DNA from: Patagioenas fasciata
Lineage: Eukaryota > Chordata > Aves > Columbiformes > Columbidae
Assembly (NCBI RefSeq): GCF_037038585.1
Contig: NC_092521.1
Span: 103,680,398-103,744,397 of the forward strand
DNA: 64,000 nucleotides
Direction of reading: 5' to 3'
Below are positions 12,309-25,400 of this stretch, one piece after another. The translations under genes and the position numbers were made by a program. Below the pieces are notes generated by a model, which saw only the letters and a program-made list of their open reading frames with translations, made no database searches and was not told the origin of the DNA. How positions within the stretch are numbered: the first letter of the stretch is position 1; every line of letters begins with the position of its first letter.

Positions 12309-13640
12309 GGTTGGAGTTAGGTTTAGATTAGGGTTTAGGTTTAGATTTGGGGTTTAGATTTGGGGTTAGGTTTATATTTGGGGTTATATTTAGATTTGGG
12401 GCCAGGGGTTGGCTTAGGTTTAGATTTGGGGTTAGGGGTTGGGGTTAGGTTTAGATTTGGGGTTTAGGGGTTGGGGTTAGGTTTAGATTTGGGGTTATGT
12501 TTAGATTAGGGGTTAGGGGTTGAGGTTAGGTTTAGATTTGGGTTTAGGTTTAGATTTAGGTTTAGGTTTAGATTTGGGGTTAGGGGTTGGGGTTAGGTTT
12601 AGATTTGGGGTTAGGGGTTGGGGTTAGGGGTTGGGGTTAGGGTTTGGGGTTAGGTTTAGATTTGGGGTTAGGTTTAGATTTGGGGTTATGGGTTGGGGTT
12701 AGGTTTAGATTTGGGTTTAGGTTTAAATTTGGGCTTAGGTGTTGGGGTTAGGTTTAGATTTGGGTTTAGGTTTAGATTTGGGTTAGGGGTTGGGGTTAGG
12801 TTTAGATTTGGGGTTAGGTTTAGATTTGGGGTTAGGTTTAGATTTAGGGTTAGGTTTAGATCTGGGGTTAGGGGTTGGGGTTAGGAACTGGGGTTAGGTT
12901 TAGATTTGGGGTTAGTGGTTGGGGTTACCGGTTGGGGTTAGGTTTAGATTTGGGGTTAGGGGTTGGTGTTAGGGGTTGGGGTTAGGTTTAGATTTGGGGT
13001 TAGGTTTAGATTTGGGGTTAGGGGTTGGTGTTAGGTTTAGATTTGGGGTTAGGTTTAGATTTGGGGTTAGGTTTACATTTGGGGTTAGGAGTTGGGTTTA
13101 GGTTTAGATTTGGGTTTAGGGGTTGGGGTTAGGTTTACATTTGGGGTTAGGTTTAGATTTGGGGTTTACATTTGGGGTTAGGTTTAGATTTGGTGTTAGG
13201 GATGGGGTTAGGTTTAGATTTGGGGTTAGGTTTAGATTTGGTGTTAGGGGTTGAGGTTAGGTTTTGATTTGGGGTTAGGTTTAGATTTGGTGTTAGGGGT
13301 TGGGGTTAGGTTTAGATTTGGGGTTAGGTTTAGATTTAGGGTTAGGTTTTGGGGTAAGGTTTAGATTTGGGGTTAGGTTTAGATTTCGGTTTAGGCGTTG
13401 GGGTTAGGTTTAGATTTGGGGTTAGGTTTAGATTTGGGGTTAGGGGTTGGGGTTAGGTTTAGATTTGGGGTTAGGTTTAGATTTGGGGTTAGGGTTTGGG
13501 GTTAGGTTTAGATTTGAGGTTAGGGGTTGGGGTTAGGTTTAGATTTGGGGTTAGGTTTAGATTTGGGGTTAGGAATTGGGGATAGGTTTAGATTTGGGGT
13601 TAGGTTTAGATTTGGGGTTAGGTTTAGATTTGGGGTTTAG
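12309..13640 (+). repeat. Partial third copy of the 4469-bp unit with indels
   Basis: This stretch aligns to 8751-10189 inside copy 2. The offset starts at 3558, drops to 3509 (a loss of one 49-bp A-A-B phrase near 12713), reaches 3464 by the AACTGGGG variant (12886 against 9422), and ends at 3451 (a loss of one 13-bp B word near 12961). The region also has only one of the two AACTGGGG phrases that lie 62 bp apart in copies 1 and 2. From 13041 it is also the start of the duplicated 5.77-kb block. Confidence 0.82.
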
Positions 13641-16600
13641 ATTTGGGGTTAGGTTTAGATTTGGGGTTAGAAGTTGGGGTTAGGGGTTTGGGTTGGGTGT
13701 TGGGGTTAGTTTTAGATTTGGGGTTAGGGTTTGGGGATAGGGGTTGGGGTCAGGGGTTGGGGTTAGCTTTAGATTTGGGTCTAGGTTTACATTTGGGGTT
13801 AGGTTTAGATTTGGGTTTAGGGGTTGGGGTTAGGGGTTGGGGTTAGGTTTAGATTTGGGGTTAGGTTTAGATTTGGGGTTAGGGGTTGGGGTTTGTTTTA
13901 GATTTGGGGTTATGTTTAAATTCAGGGTTAGGGGTTGGGGTTAGGTTTAGATTTGGTGTTAGGTTTAAATTTGGGGTTAGGGGTTGGCGTTAGGTTTAGA
14001 TTTGGGGTTAGGTTTAGATTTGGGGCTAGGGGTTGGGGTTAGATTTAGATTTGGGGTTAGGTTTATATTTGGGGTTCGGGGTTGGGTTTAGGTTTAGATT
14101 TGGGGTTAGGTTTAGATTTGGGGTTAGGGGTTGGGGTTAGGTTTAGATTTGGGGTTAGGTTTAGATTTGGGGTTAGGTGTAGGGGTTAGGTTTAGATTTC
14201 GGTTTAGGTTTAAATTTGGGCTTAGGGGTTGGGGTTAGGTTTAGATTTGGGTTTAGGTTTAGATTTGGGGTTAGGGGTTGGGGTTAGGTTTAGATTTGGG
14301 GTTAGGCTTAGGTTTAGGGTTAGGTTTAGATTTGGGGTTAGGGGTTGGGGTTAGGGGTTGGGGTTAGGTTTAGATCTGGGGTTAGGGGTTGGGGTTAGGA
14401 ACTGGGGTTAGATTTAGATTTGGGCTTAGTGGTTGGGGTTAGTGGTTGGGGTTAGGTTTAGATTTGGGGTTAGGGGTTGGGGTTAGGGGTTGGGGTTAGG
14501 GGTTGGGGTTAGGTTTAGATTTGGGGTTAGGTTTAGATTTGGGGTAAGGGGTTGGGGTTAGGTTTAGATTTGGGGTTAGGTTTGTATTTGGGGTTAGGGG
14601 TTGGGGTTAGGTTTAGATTTGGGTTTAGGGGTTGGGGTTAGGTTTAGATTTGGGGTTAGGTTTAGATTTGGGGTTTGGGGTTGGGGTTAGGTTTAGATTC
14701 GGTGTTAGGTATGGGGTTAGGTTTAGATTTGGGGTTAGGTTTAGATTTGGTGTTAGGGGTTGAGGTTAGGTTTAGATTTGGGGTTAGGTTTAGATTTGGG
14801 GTTAGGGGTTGGGATTAGGTTTATATTTGGGGTTAAGGGTTGGGGTTAGGTTTAGATTTGGAGTTTAGATTTGGGGTTAGGTTTAGATTTGGGTTTAGGG
14901 GTTGTGGTTAGGGGATGGGGTTCGGTTTAGATTTGGGGTTAGGGGTTGGGATTAGGGGTTGGGGTTCGGGGTTGGGGTTAGGGGTTGGGGTTAGGTTTAG
15001 ATTTGGGGTTAGGGGTTGGGATTAGGTTTAGATTTGGGGTTAGGTTTAGATTTGGAGTTTAGATTTGGGGTTAGGTTTAGATTTGGGTTTAGGGGTTGTG
15101 GTTAGGGGATGGGGTTCGGTTTAGATTTGGGGTTAGGGGTTGGGATTAGGGGTTGGGGTTAGGGGTTGGGGTTAGAGGTTGGGGTTAGGTTTAGATTTGG
15201 GGTTAGGTTTCGATTTGGGGTTAAGGGTTGGGGTTAGGTTTAGATTTGGGGTTAGGTTTAGATTTGGGGTTAGGGATTGGGGTTAGGTTTAGATTTGGGG
15301 TTAGGGTTAGATTTGAGGTTAGGTTTAGAATTGGGTTTAGGTGTTGGGGTTAGGTTTAGAATTGGGTTTAGGTGTTGCGGTTAGGTTTAGATTTGGGGTT
15401 AGGTTTAGATTTGGGGTTAGGGGTTGGGGTTGGGTTTAGATTTGGGGTTAAGTTTAGATTTGGGGTTTAGATTTGGGGTTAGGTTTAGATTTGGGGTTAG
15501 GGGTTTGAGTTAGGTTTAGATTAGGGTTTAGGTTTAGATTTGGGGTTTAGATTTGGGGTTAGGTTTAGATTTGGGTTTATGTTTAGATTTGGGGCCAGGG
15601 GTTGGGGTTAGGTTTAGATTTGGGGTTAGGGGTTGGGGTTAGGTATAGATTTGGGGTTTAGGGTTTGGGGTTAGGTTTAGATTTGGGGTTAGGTTTAGAT
15701 TTGGGGTTAGGGGTTGAGGTTAGGTTTAGATTTGGGTTTAGGTTTAGATTTAGGGTTAGGAGTTGGGGTTAGGGGTTGGGGTTAGGTTTAGATTTGGGGT
15801 TAGGGGTTGGGGTTAGGGGTTCGGTTTGGTTTAGATTTCGGGTTAGGGCTTGGAGTTAGGGGTTGGGGTTAGCTTTAGATTTGTGGTTAGGGGTTGGGGT
15901 TAGGTTTAGATTTGGGCTTAGGTTTAGATTTGGGGTTTAGATTTGGGGTTAGGTTTAGATTTGGGTTTAGGGGTTGGGGTTAGAGGTTTGGGTTAGGTTT
16001 AGATTTGGGGTTAGGGGTTGGGGTTAGGGGTTGGGCTTAGGTTTAGATTTGGGGTTAGGGGTTGGGGTTAGGGGTTGGAGTTACATTTAGATTTGGGATT
16101 AGGGGTTGGGGTTAGGTTTAGATTTGGGGTTAGGATTAGATTTAGGGTTAGGGGTTGGGTTTAGGTTTAGATTTGGTGTTAGGTTTAGATTTGGGGTTAG
16201 GGGTTGGGGTTAGGTTTAGATTTGGGGTTAGGTTTAGATTTGGGGCTAGGGCTTGGGGTTAGATTTAGATTTGGGGTTAGGATTATATTTGGGGTTAGGG
16301 GTTGGGGTTAGGTTTAGATTTGGGGTTAGGTTTAGATTTGGTGTTAGGGGTTGGGGTTAGGTTTAGATTTGGGGTTAGGTTTAGATTTGGGGTTAGGTTT
16401 GCATTTGGGGTTAGGGGTTAGGTTTAGGTTTAGATTTGGGTTTAGGGGTTGGGGTTAGGTTTAGATTTGGGGTTAGGTTTAGATTTGTGGTTAGGGGTTG
16501 GGGTTAGGTTTAGATTTGGGGTTAGGGGTTGGGGTTAGGGGTTGGGGTTAGGGTTTGGGGTTAGGTTTAGATTTGGGGTTAGGTTTAGATTTGGGGTTAG

Positions 16601-18797
16601 GGGTTGGGTTTAGGTTTAGATTTGGGTTTACGTTTAAATTTGGGCTTAGGGGTTGGGGTTAGGTTTAGATTTGGGGTTAGGTTTAGATTTGGGGTTAGGT
16701 TTAGATTTAGGGTTAGGTTTAGATCTGGGGTTAGGGGTTGGGGTTAGGAACTGGGGTTAGGTTTAGATTTGGGGTTAGTGGTTGGGGTTAGGGGTTGGGG
16801 TTAGGTTTAGATTTGGGGTTAGGGGTTGGGGTTAGGCGTTGGGGTTAGGGGTTGGGGTTAGGTTTAGATTTGGGGTTACGTTTAGATTTGGGGTTTAGAT
16901 TTGGGGTTAGGTTTAGATTTGGGGTTGACTTTAGATTTAGGGTTAGGTTTAGATTTGGGTTGAGGGGTTGGGGTTAGGTTTAGATTTGGGGTTAGGTTTA
17001 GATTTGGGGTTAGGGGTTGGGGTTAGGTTTAGATTTGGGGTTTAGATTTGGGGTTAGGTTTAGATTTGGGGTTGACTTTGGATTTGGGGTTAGGTTTAGA
17101 TTTGGGTTGAGGGGTAGGGGTTAGGTTTAGATTTGGGGTGACGTTTAGATTTGGGGTTAGGGGTTGGGGTTAGGTTTAGATTTGGGGTTAGGTTTAGATT
17201 TGGGGTTAGGGGTTGAGGTTAGGTTTAGATTTGGGGTTAGGTTTAGATTTGGGGTTTAGATTTGGGGTTAGGTTTAGATTTGGGGTTAGGTTTAGATTTG
17301 GGGTTAGGGGTTGGAGTTAGGTTTAGATTAGGGTTTAGGTTTAGATTTGGGGTTTAGATTTGGGGTTAGGTTTAGATTTGGGGTTATATTTAGATTTGGG
17401 GCCAGGGGTTGGCTTAGGTTTAGATTTGGGGTTAGGGGTTGGGGTTAGGTTTAGATTTGGGGTTTAGGGGTTGGGGTTAGGTTTAGATTTGGGGTTAGGT
17501 TTAGATTTGGGGTTAGGGGTTGAGGTTAGGTTTAGATTTGGGTTTAGGTTTAGATTTAGGTTTAGGTTTAGATTTGGGGTTAGGGGTTGGGGTTAGGTTT
17601 AGATTTGGGGTTAGGGGTTGGGGTTAGGGGTTGGGGTTAGGGTTTGGGGTTAGGTTTAGATTTGGGGTTAGGTTTAGATTTGGGGTTATGGGTTGGGGTT
17701 AGGTTTAGATTTGGGGTTAGGTTTAGATATGGGGTTAGGGGTTGGGTTTAGGTTTAGATTTGGGTTTAGGTTTAAATTTGGGCTTAGGTGTTGGGGTTAG
17801 GTTTAGATTTGGGGTTAGGTTTAGATTTGGGGTTAGGGGTTGGGGTTAGGTTTAGATTTGGGGTTAGGTTTAGATTTAGGGTTAGGTTTAGATCTGGGGT
17901 TAGGGGTTGGGGTTAGGAACTGGGGTTAGGTTTAGATTTAGGGTTAGGTTTAGATCTGGGGTTAGGGGTTGGGGTTAGGAACTGGGGTTAGGTTTAGATT
18001 TGGGGTTAGTGGTTGGGGTTACCGGTTGGGGTTAGGTTTAGATTTGGGGTTAGGGGTTGGGGTTAGGGGTTGGGGTTAGGGGTTGGGGTTAGGTTTAGAT
18101 TTGGGGTTAGGTTTAGATTTGGGGTTAGGGGTTGGTGTTAGGTTTAGATTTGGGGTTAGGTTTAGATTTGGGGTTAGGTTTACATTTGGGGTTAGGGGTT
18201 GGGTTTAGGTTTAGATTTGGGTTTAGGGGTTGGGGTTAGGTTTAGATTTGGGGTTAGGTTTAGATTTGGGGTTTAGATTTGGGGTTAGATTTAGATTTGG
18301 TGTTAGGGATGGGGTTAGGTTTAGATTTGGGGTTAGGTTTAGATTTGGTGTTAGGGGTTGAGGTTAGGTTTTGATTTGGGGTTAGGTTTAGATTTGGTGT
18401 TAGGGGTTGGGGTTAGGTTTAGATTTGGGGTTAGGTTTAGATTTAGGGTTAGGTTTTGGGGTAAGGTTTAGATTTGGGGTTAGGTTTAGATTTCGGTTTA
18501 GGTGTTGGGGTTAGGTTTAGATTTGGGGTTAGGTTTAGATTTGGGGTTAGGGGTTGGGGTTAGCTTTAGATTTGGGGTTAGGTTTAGATTTGGGGTTAGG
18601 GGTTGGGGTTAGGTTTAGATTTGAGGTTAGGGGTTGGGGTTAGGTTTAGATTTGGGGTTAGGTTTAGATTTGGGGTTAGGAATTGGGGATAGGTTTAGAT
18701 TTGGGGTTAGGTTTAGATTTGGGGTTAGGTTTAGATTTGGGGTTTAGATTTGGGGTTAGGTTTAGATTTGGGGTTAGGTTTAGATTTGGGGTTAGAA
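13041..18797 (+). repeat. 5.76-kb block, right copy of the 13-kb-spaced duplication
   Basis: Right partner of 1-5770. It lacks one B word (13 bp) near 13845; otherwise it stays at offset 13027 to the end. Shared variants include GGATTATATTT (16280), TTTGCATTT (16398) and TTGGAGTTAG (17311). A few substitutions separate the copies, for example GGGCTTGGGG near 16250 against GGGGTTGGGG near 3225, and GACTTTGGATTT near 17074 against GACTTTAGATTT near 4048. Confidence 0.9.
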
Positions 18798-18994
18798 GTT
18801 GGGGTTAGGGGTTTGGGTTGGGTGTTGGGGTTACTTTTAGATTTGGGGTTAGGTTTTGGGGTTAGGGGTTGGGGTCAGGGGTTGGGGTTAGCTTTAGATT
18901 TGGGTCTAGGTTTACATTTGGGGTTAGGTTTAGATTTGGGTTTAGGGGTTGGGGTTAGGGGTTGGGGTTAGGGGTTGGGGTTAGGTTTAGATTT

Positions 18995-21900
18995 GGGGTT
19001 AGGTTTAGATTTGGGGTTAGGGGTTGGGGTTTGTTTTAGATTTGGGGTTATGTTTAAATTCAGGGTTAGGGGTTGGGGTTAGGTTTAGATTTGGTGTTAG
19101 GTTTAAATTTGGGGTTAGGGGTTGGGGTTAGGTTTAGATTTGGGGTTAGGTTTAGATTTGGGGCTAGGGGTTGGGGTTAGATTTAGATTTGGGGTTAGGT
19201 TTATATTTGGGGTTCGGGGTTGGGGTTAGGTTTAGATTTGGGGTTAGGTTTAGATTTGGGGTTAGGGGTTGGGGTTAGGTTTAGATTTGGGGTTAGGTTT
19301 AGATTTGGGGTTAGGGGTTGGGTTTAGGTTTAGATTTCGGTTTAGGTTTAAATTTGGGCTTAGGGGTTGGGGTTAGGTTTAGATTTGGGTTTAGGTTTAG
19401 ATTTGGGGTTAGGGGTTGGGGTTAGGTTTAGATTTGGGGTTAGGCTTAGGTTTAGGGTTAGGTTTAGATTTGGGGTTAGGGGTTGGGGTTAGGGGTTGGG
19501 GTTAGGTTTAGATCTGGGGTTAGGGGTTGGGGTTAGGAACTGGGGTTAGATTTAGATTTGGGGTTAGTGGTTGGGGTTAGTGGTTGGGGTTAGGTTTAGA
19601 TTTGGGGTTAGGTGTTGGGGTTAGGGGTTGGGGTTAGGGGTTGGGGTTAGGTTTAGATTTGGGGTTAGGTTTAGATTTGGGGTTAGGGGTTGGGGTTAGG
19701 TTTAGATTTGGGGTTAGGTTTAGATTTGGGGTTAGGTTTGCATTTGGGGTTAGGGGTTGGGTTTAGGTTTTGATTTGGGTTTAGGGGTTGGGGTTAGGTT
19801 TAGATTTGGGGTTAGGTTTAGATTTGGGGTTTGGGGTTGGGGTTAGGTTTAGATTCGGTGTTAGGTATGGGGTTAGGTTTAGATTTGGGGTTAGGTTTAG
19901 ATTTGGTGTTAGGGGTTGAGGTTAGGTTTAGATTTGGGGTTAGGTTTAGATTTGGGGTTAGGGGTTGGGATTAGGTTTATATTTGGGGTTAAGGGTTGGG
20001 GTTAGGTTTAGATTTGGGGTGAGGTTTAGAATTAGGGTTAGGGGTTGGGGTTAGGTTTAGATTTGGGGTTAGGTTTAGATTTGGGTTTAGGTGTTGGGGT
20101 TAGGTTTAGATTTGGGGTAGGTTTAGATTTGGGGTTAGGGTTTGGGGTTAGGTTTAGATTTGGGGTTAGGTTTAGATTTGGGGTTAGGGGTTGGGGTTAG
20201 GTTTAGATTTGGGGTTAGGTTTAGATTTGGGATTAGGGGTTGGGGTTAGGTTTAGATTTGGGGTTAGGTTTCGATTTGGGGTTAGGTTTAGATTTGGGGT
20301 TTAGATTTAGGGTTAGGTTGAGATTTGGGGTTAGGTTTAGATTTGGGGTTAGAAGTTGGGGTTAGGGGTTTGGGTTGAGTGTTGGGGTTAGGTTTAGATT
20401 TGGGGTTAGGGTTTAGGGTTAGGGGTTGGGGTCAGGGGTTGGGGTTAGCTTTAGATTTGGGGTTAGGTTCACATTTGGGGTTAGGTTTAGATTTGGGGTT
20501 AGGGGTTGGGGTTAGGGGTTGGGGTTAGGTTTAGATTTGGGGTTAAGTTTAGATTTGGGATTAGGGGTTGGGGTTTGTTTTAGTATTGGGGTTATGTTTA
20601 AATTCAGGGTTAGGGCTTGGGGTTAGGTTTAGATTTGGGATTAGGTTTAGATTCGGGGTTAGGGGTTGGGGTTAGGTTTAGATTTGGGGTAGGGTTTAGA
20701 TTTGGGGTTAGGAGTCGGGGTTAGGTTTAGATTTGGGGTTAGGTTTAGATTTGGGGTTAGGGGTTGAGGTTAGGTTTAGATTTAGCTTTATGTTTAGATT
20801 TGGGGTTAGGGGTTGGGGTTAGGGGTTGGGGTTAGATTTAGATTTGGGGTTAGGGCTTGGGGTTAGGTTTAGATTTGGGGTTAGGTTTAGATTTGGGGTT
20901 AGGGGTTGGAGTTAGGTTTAGATTTGGGTTTAGGTTTAGATTTGGGGTTAGGGGTTGGGGTTAGGGGTTGGGGTTAGGTTTACATTTGGGGTTAGGGTTG
21001 GGGTTCGGGGTTGGGGTTAGGGGTTGGGGTTAGGTTTAGATTTGGGGTTAGGGGTTGGGATTAGGTTTAGATTCGGGGTTAGGTTTAGATTTGGAGTTTA
21101 GATTTGGGGATAGGTTTAGATTTGGGTTTAGGGGTTGTGGTTAGGGGATGGGGTTCGGTTTAGATTTGGGGTTAGGGGTTGGGATTAGGGGTTGGGGTTA
21201 GGGGTTGGGGTTAGAGGTTGGGGTTAGGTTTAGATTTGGGGTTAGGTTTCGATTTGGGGTTAAGGGTTGGGGTTAGGTTTAGATTTGGGGTTAGGTTTAG
21301 ATTTGGGGTTAGGGATTGGGGTTAGGTTTAGATTTGGGGTTAGGGTTAGATTTGAGGTTAGGTTTAGAATTGGGTTTAGGTGCTGGGGTTAGGTTTAGAA
21401 TTGGGTTTAGGTGTTGCGGTTAGGTTTAGATTTGGGGTTAGGTTTAGATTTGGGGTTAGGGGTTGGGGTTAGGTTTAGATTTGGGGTTAGGTTTAGATTT
21501 GGGGTTAGGGGTTGAGGTTAGGTTTAGATTTGGGGTTAAGTTTAGATTTGGGGTTTAGATATGGGGTTAGGTTTAGATTTGGGGTTTAGATTTGGGGTTA
21601 GGTTTAGATTTGGGGTTAGGGGTTGGAGTTAGGTTTAGATTAGGGTTTAGGTTTAGATTTGGGGATTAGATTTGGGGTTAGGTTTAGATTTGGGGTTATG
21701 TTTAGATTTGGGGCCAGGGGTTGGGGTTAGGTTTAGATTTGGGGTTAGGGGTTGGGGTTAGGTATAGATTTGGGGTTTAGGGTTTGGGGTTAGGTTTAGA
21801 TTTGGGGTTAGGTTTAGATTTGGGGTTAGGGGTTGAGGTTAGGTTTAGATTTGGGTTTAGGTTTAGATTTAAGGTTAGGAGTTGGGGTTAGGGGTTGGGG

Positions 21901-22458
21901 TTAGGTTTAGATTTGGGGTTAGGGGTTGGGGTTAGGGGTTCGGTTTGGTTTAGATTTCGGGTTAGGGCTTGGGGTTAGGGGTTGGGGTTAGCTTTAGATT
22001 TGGGCTTAGGTTTAGATTTGGGGTTTAGATTTGGGGTTAGGTTTAGATTTGGGTTTAGGGGTTAGGGTTAGAGGTTTGGGTTAGGTTTAGATTTGGGGTT
22101 AGGGGTTGGGGTTAGGGGTTGGGCTTAGGTTTAGATTTGGGGTTAGGGGTCGGGGTTAGGGGTTGGAGTTACATTTAGATTTGGGATTAGGGGTTGGGGT
22201 TAGGTTTAGATTTGGGGTTAGGATTAGATTTAGGGTTAGGGGTTGGGGTTAGGTTTAGATTTGGTGTTAGGTATAGATTTGGGGTTATGGGTTGGGGTTA
22301 GGTTTAGATTTGGGGTTAGGTTTAGATTTGGGGCTAGGGCTTGGGGTTAGATTTAGATTTGGGGTTAGGATTATATTTGGGGTTAGGGTTTGGGGTTAGG
22401 TTTAGATTTGGGGTTAGGTTTAGATTTGGTGTTAGGGGTTGGGGTTAGGTTTAGATTT
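18995..22458 (+). repeat. 3.46-kb higher-order repeat, copy 1
   Basis: The next copy starts 3464 bp downstream. I checked offset 3464 at GGGTTTGTTT (19027/22491), TTTGCATTT (19738/23202), the marker phrase (20369/23833) and GTTTTAGTAT (20577/24041). The unit contains a stretch at about 21.5-21.85 kb with GATATGGGG, a GATTAGGGTTTAGG variant and GGGGCCAGGGG that copy 2 lacks, which accounts for copy 2 being 333 bp shorter. The left part (to about 20016) is shared with the segment at 601 and 13641. Confidence 0.87.
20406..20425 (+). repeat. Telomere-like triplet TTAGGG/TTTAGGG/TTAGGGG
   Basis: Three consecutive telomere-type words occur here, with equivalents at 23870 and 26983 at the expected higher-order offsets (3464 and 3113). 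It is among the closest approaches to a true telomere repeat in the window, although only three units long. It arises inside the GTGTTGGGG...GGGGTCAGG phrase, so it is more likely a local mutation of the satellite than a remnant of a telomere. Confidence 0.7.
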
Positions 22459-25400
22459 GGGATTAGGTTTAGATTTGGGGTTAGGGGTTGGGGTTTGTTT
22501 TAGATTTGGGGTTATGTTTAAATTCAGGGTTAGGGGTTGGGGTTAGGTTTAGATTTGGTGTTAGGTTTAAATTTGGGGTTAGGGGTTGGGGTTAGGTTTA
22601 GATTTGGGGTTAGGTTTAGATTTGGGGCTAGGGGTTGGGGTTAGATTTAGATTTGGGGTTAGGTTTATATTTGGGGTTCGGGGTTGGGGTTAGGTTTAGA
22701 TTTGGGGTTAGGTTTAGATTTGGGGTTAGGGGTTGGGGTTAGGTTTAGATTTGGGGTTAGGTTTAGATTTGGGGTTAGGGGTTGGGTTTAGGTTTAGATT
22801 TCGGTTTAGGTTTAAATTTGGGCTTAGGGGTTGGGGTTAGGTTTAGATTTGGGTTTAGGTTTAGATTTGGGGTTAGGGGTTGGGGTTAGGTTTAGATTTG
22901 GGGTTAGGCTTAGGTTTAGGGTTAGGTTTAGATTTGGGGTTAGGGGTTGGGGTTAGGGGTTGGGGTTAGGTTTAGATCTGGGGTTAGGGGTTGGGGTTAG
23001 GAACTGGGGTTAGATTTAGATTTGGGGTTAGTGGTTGGGGTTAGTGGTTGGGGTTAGGTTTAGATTTGGGGTTAGGTGTTGGGGTTAGGGGTTGGGGTTA
23101 GGGGTTGGGGTTAGGTTTAGATTTGGGGTTAGGTTTAGATTTGGGGTTAGGGGTTGGGGTTAGGTTTAGATTTGGGGTTAGGTTTAGATTTGGGGTTAGG
23201 TTTGCATTTGGGGTTAGGGGTTGGGTTTAGGTTTAGATTTGGGTTTAGGGGTTGGGGTTAGGTTTAGATTTGGGGTTAGGTTTAGATTTGGGGTTTGGGG
23301 TTGGGGTTAGGTTTAGATTCGGTGTTAGGTATGGGGTTAGGTTTAGATTTGGGGTTAGGTTTAGATTTGGTGTTAGGGGTTGAGGTTAGGTTTAGATTTG
23401 GGGTTAGGTTTACATTTGGGGTTAGGGGTTGGGATTAGGTTTATATTTGGGGTTAAGGGTTGGGGTTAGGTTTAGATTTGGGGTGAGGTTTAGAATTAGG
23501 GTTAGGGGTTGGGGTTAGGTTATATTTGGGGTTAGGTTTAGATTTGGGTTTAGGTGTTGGGGTTAGTTTTAGATTTGGGGTTAGGTTTAGATTTGGGGTT
23601 AGGGTTTGGGGTTAGGTTTAGATTTGGGGTTAGGTTTAGATTTGGGGTTAGGGGTTGGGGTTAGGTTTAGATTTGGGGTTAGGTTTAGATTTGGGATTAG
23701 GGGTTGGGGTTAGGTTTAGATTTGGGGTTAGGTTTCGATTTGGGGTTAGGTTTAGATTTGGGGTTTAGATTTGGGGTTAGGTTTAGATTTGGGGTTAGGT
23801 TTAGATTTGGGGTTAGAAGTTGGGGTTAGGGGTTTGGGTTGAGTGTTGGGGTTAGGTTTAGATTTGGGGTTAGGGTTTAGGGTTAGGGGTTGGGGTCAGG
23901 GGTTAGGGTTAGCTTTAGATTTGGGGTTAGGTTCACATTTGGGGTTAGGTTTAGATTTGGGGTTAGGGGTTGGGGTTAGGGGTTGGGGTTAGGTTTAGAT
24001 TTGGGGTTAAGTTTAGATTTGGGATTAGGGGTTACGGTTTGTTTTAGTATTGGGGTTATGTTTAAATTCAGGGTTAGGGCTTGGGGTTAGGTTTAGATTT
24101 GGGATTAGGTTTAGATTCGGGGTTAGGGGTTGGGGTTAGGTTTAGATTTGGGGTAGGGTTTAGATTTGGGGTTAGGAGTCGGGGTTAGGTTTAGATTTGG
24201 GGTTAGGTTTAGATTTGGGGTTAGGGGTTGAGGTTAGGTTTAGATTTAGCTTTATGTTTAGATTTGGGGTTAGGGGTTGGGGTTAGGGGTTGGGGTTAGC
24301 TTTAGATTTGGGGTTAGGGCTTGGGGTTAGGTTTAGATTTGGGGTTAGGTTTAGATTTGGGGTTAGGGGTTGGAGTTAGGTTTAGATTTGGGTTTAGGTT
24401 TAGATTTGGGGTTAGGGGTTGGGGTTAGGGGTTGGGGTTAGGTTTACATTTGGGGTTAGGTTTAGATTTGGGTTTAGGGGTTGGGGTTAGGGGTTGGGGT
24501 TAGGTTTAGATTTGGGGTTAGGGGTTGGGATTAGGTTTAGATTCGGGGTTAGGTTTAGATTTGGAGTTTAGATTTGGGGTTAGGTTTAGATTTGGGTTTA
24601 GGGGTTGTGGTTAGGGGATGGGGTTCGGTTTAGATTTGGGGTTAGGGGTTGGGATTAGGGGTTGGGGTTAGGGGTTGGGGTTAGAGGTTGGGGTTAGGTT
24701 TAGATTTGGGGTTAGGTTTCGATTTGGGGTTAAGGGTTGGGGTTAGGTTTAGATTTGGGGTTAGGTTTAGATTTGGGGTTAGGGATTGGGGTTAGGTTTA
24801 GATTTGGGGTTAGGGTTAGATTTGAGGTTAGGTTTAGAATTGGGTTTAGGTGTTGGGGTTAGGTTTAGAATTGGATTTAGGTGTTGCGGTTAGGTTTAGA
24901 TTTGGGGTTAGGTTTAGATTTGGGGTTAGGGGTTGGGGTTAGGTTTAGATTTGGGGTTAGGTTTAGATTTAAGGTTAGGAGTTGGGGTTAGGGGTTGGGG
25001 TTAGGTTTAGATTTGGGGTTAGGGGTTGGGGTTAGGGGTTCGGTTTGGTTTAGATTTCGGGTTAGGGCTTGGGGTTAGGGGTTGGGGTTAGCTTTAGATT
25101 TGTGGTTAGGGGTTGGGGTTAGGTTTAGATTTGGGCTTAGGTTTAGATTTGGGGTTTAGATTTGGGGTTAGGTTTAGATTTGGGTTTAGGGGTTAGGGTT
25201 AGAGGTTTGGGTTAGGTTTAGATTTGGGGTTAGGGGTTGGGGTTAGGGGTTGGGCTTAGGTTTAGATTTGGGGTTAGGGGTCGGGGTTAGGGGTTGGAGT
25301 TACATTTAGATTTGGGATTAGGGGTTGGGGTTAGGTTTAGATTTGGGGTTAGGATTAGATTTAGGGTTAGGGGTTGGGGTTAGGTTTAGATTTGGTGTTA

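Noticed and set aside
12693..12884. 63-codon open frame rich in VRFRFG
   Set aside because: TTG start and pure satellite translation; it exists because a 49-bp phrase was lost here relative to the other copies.
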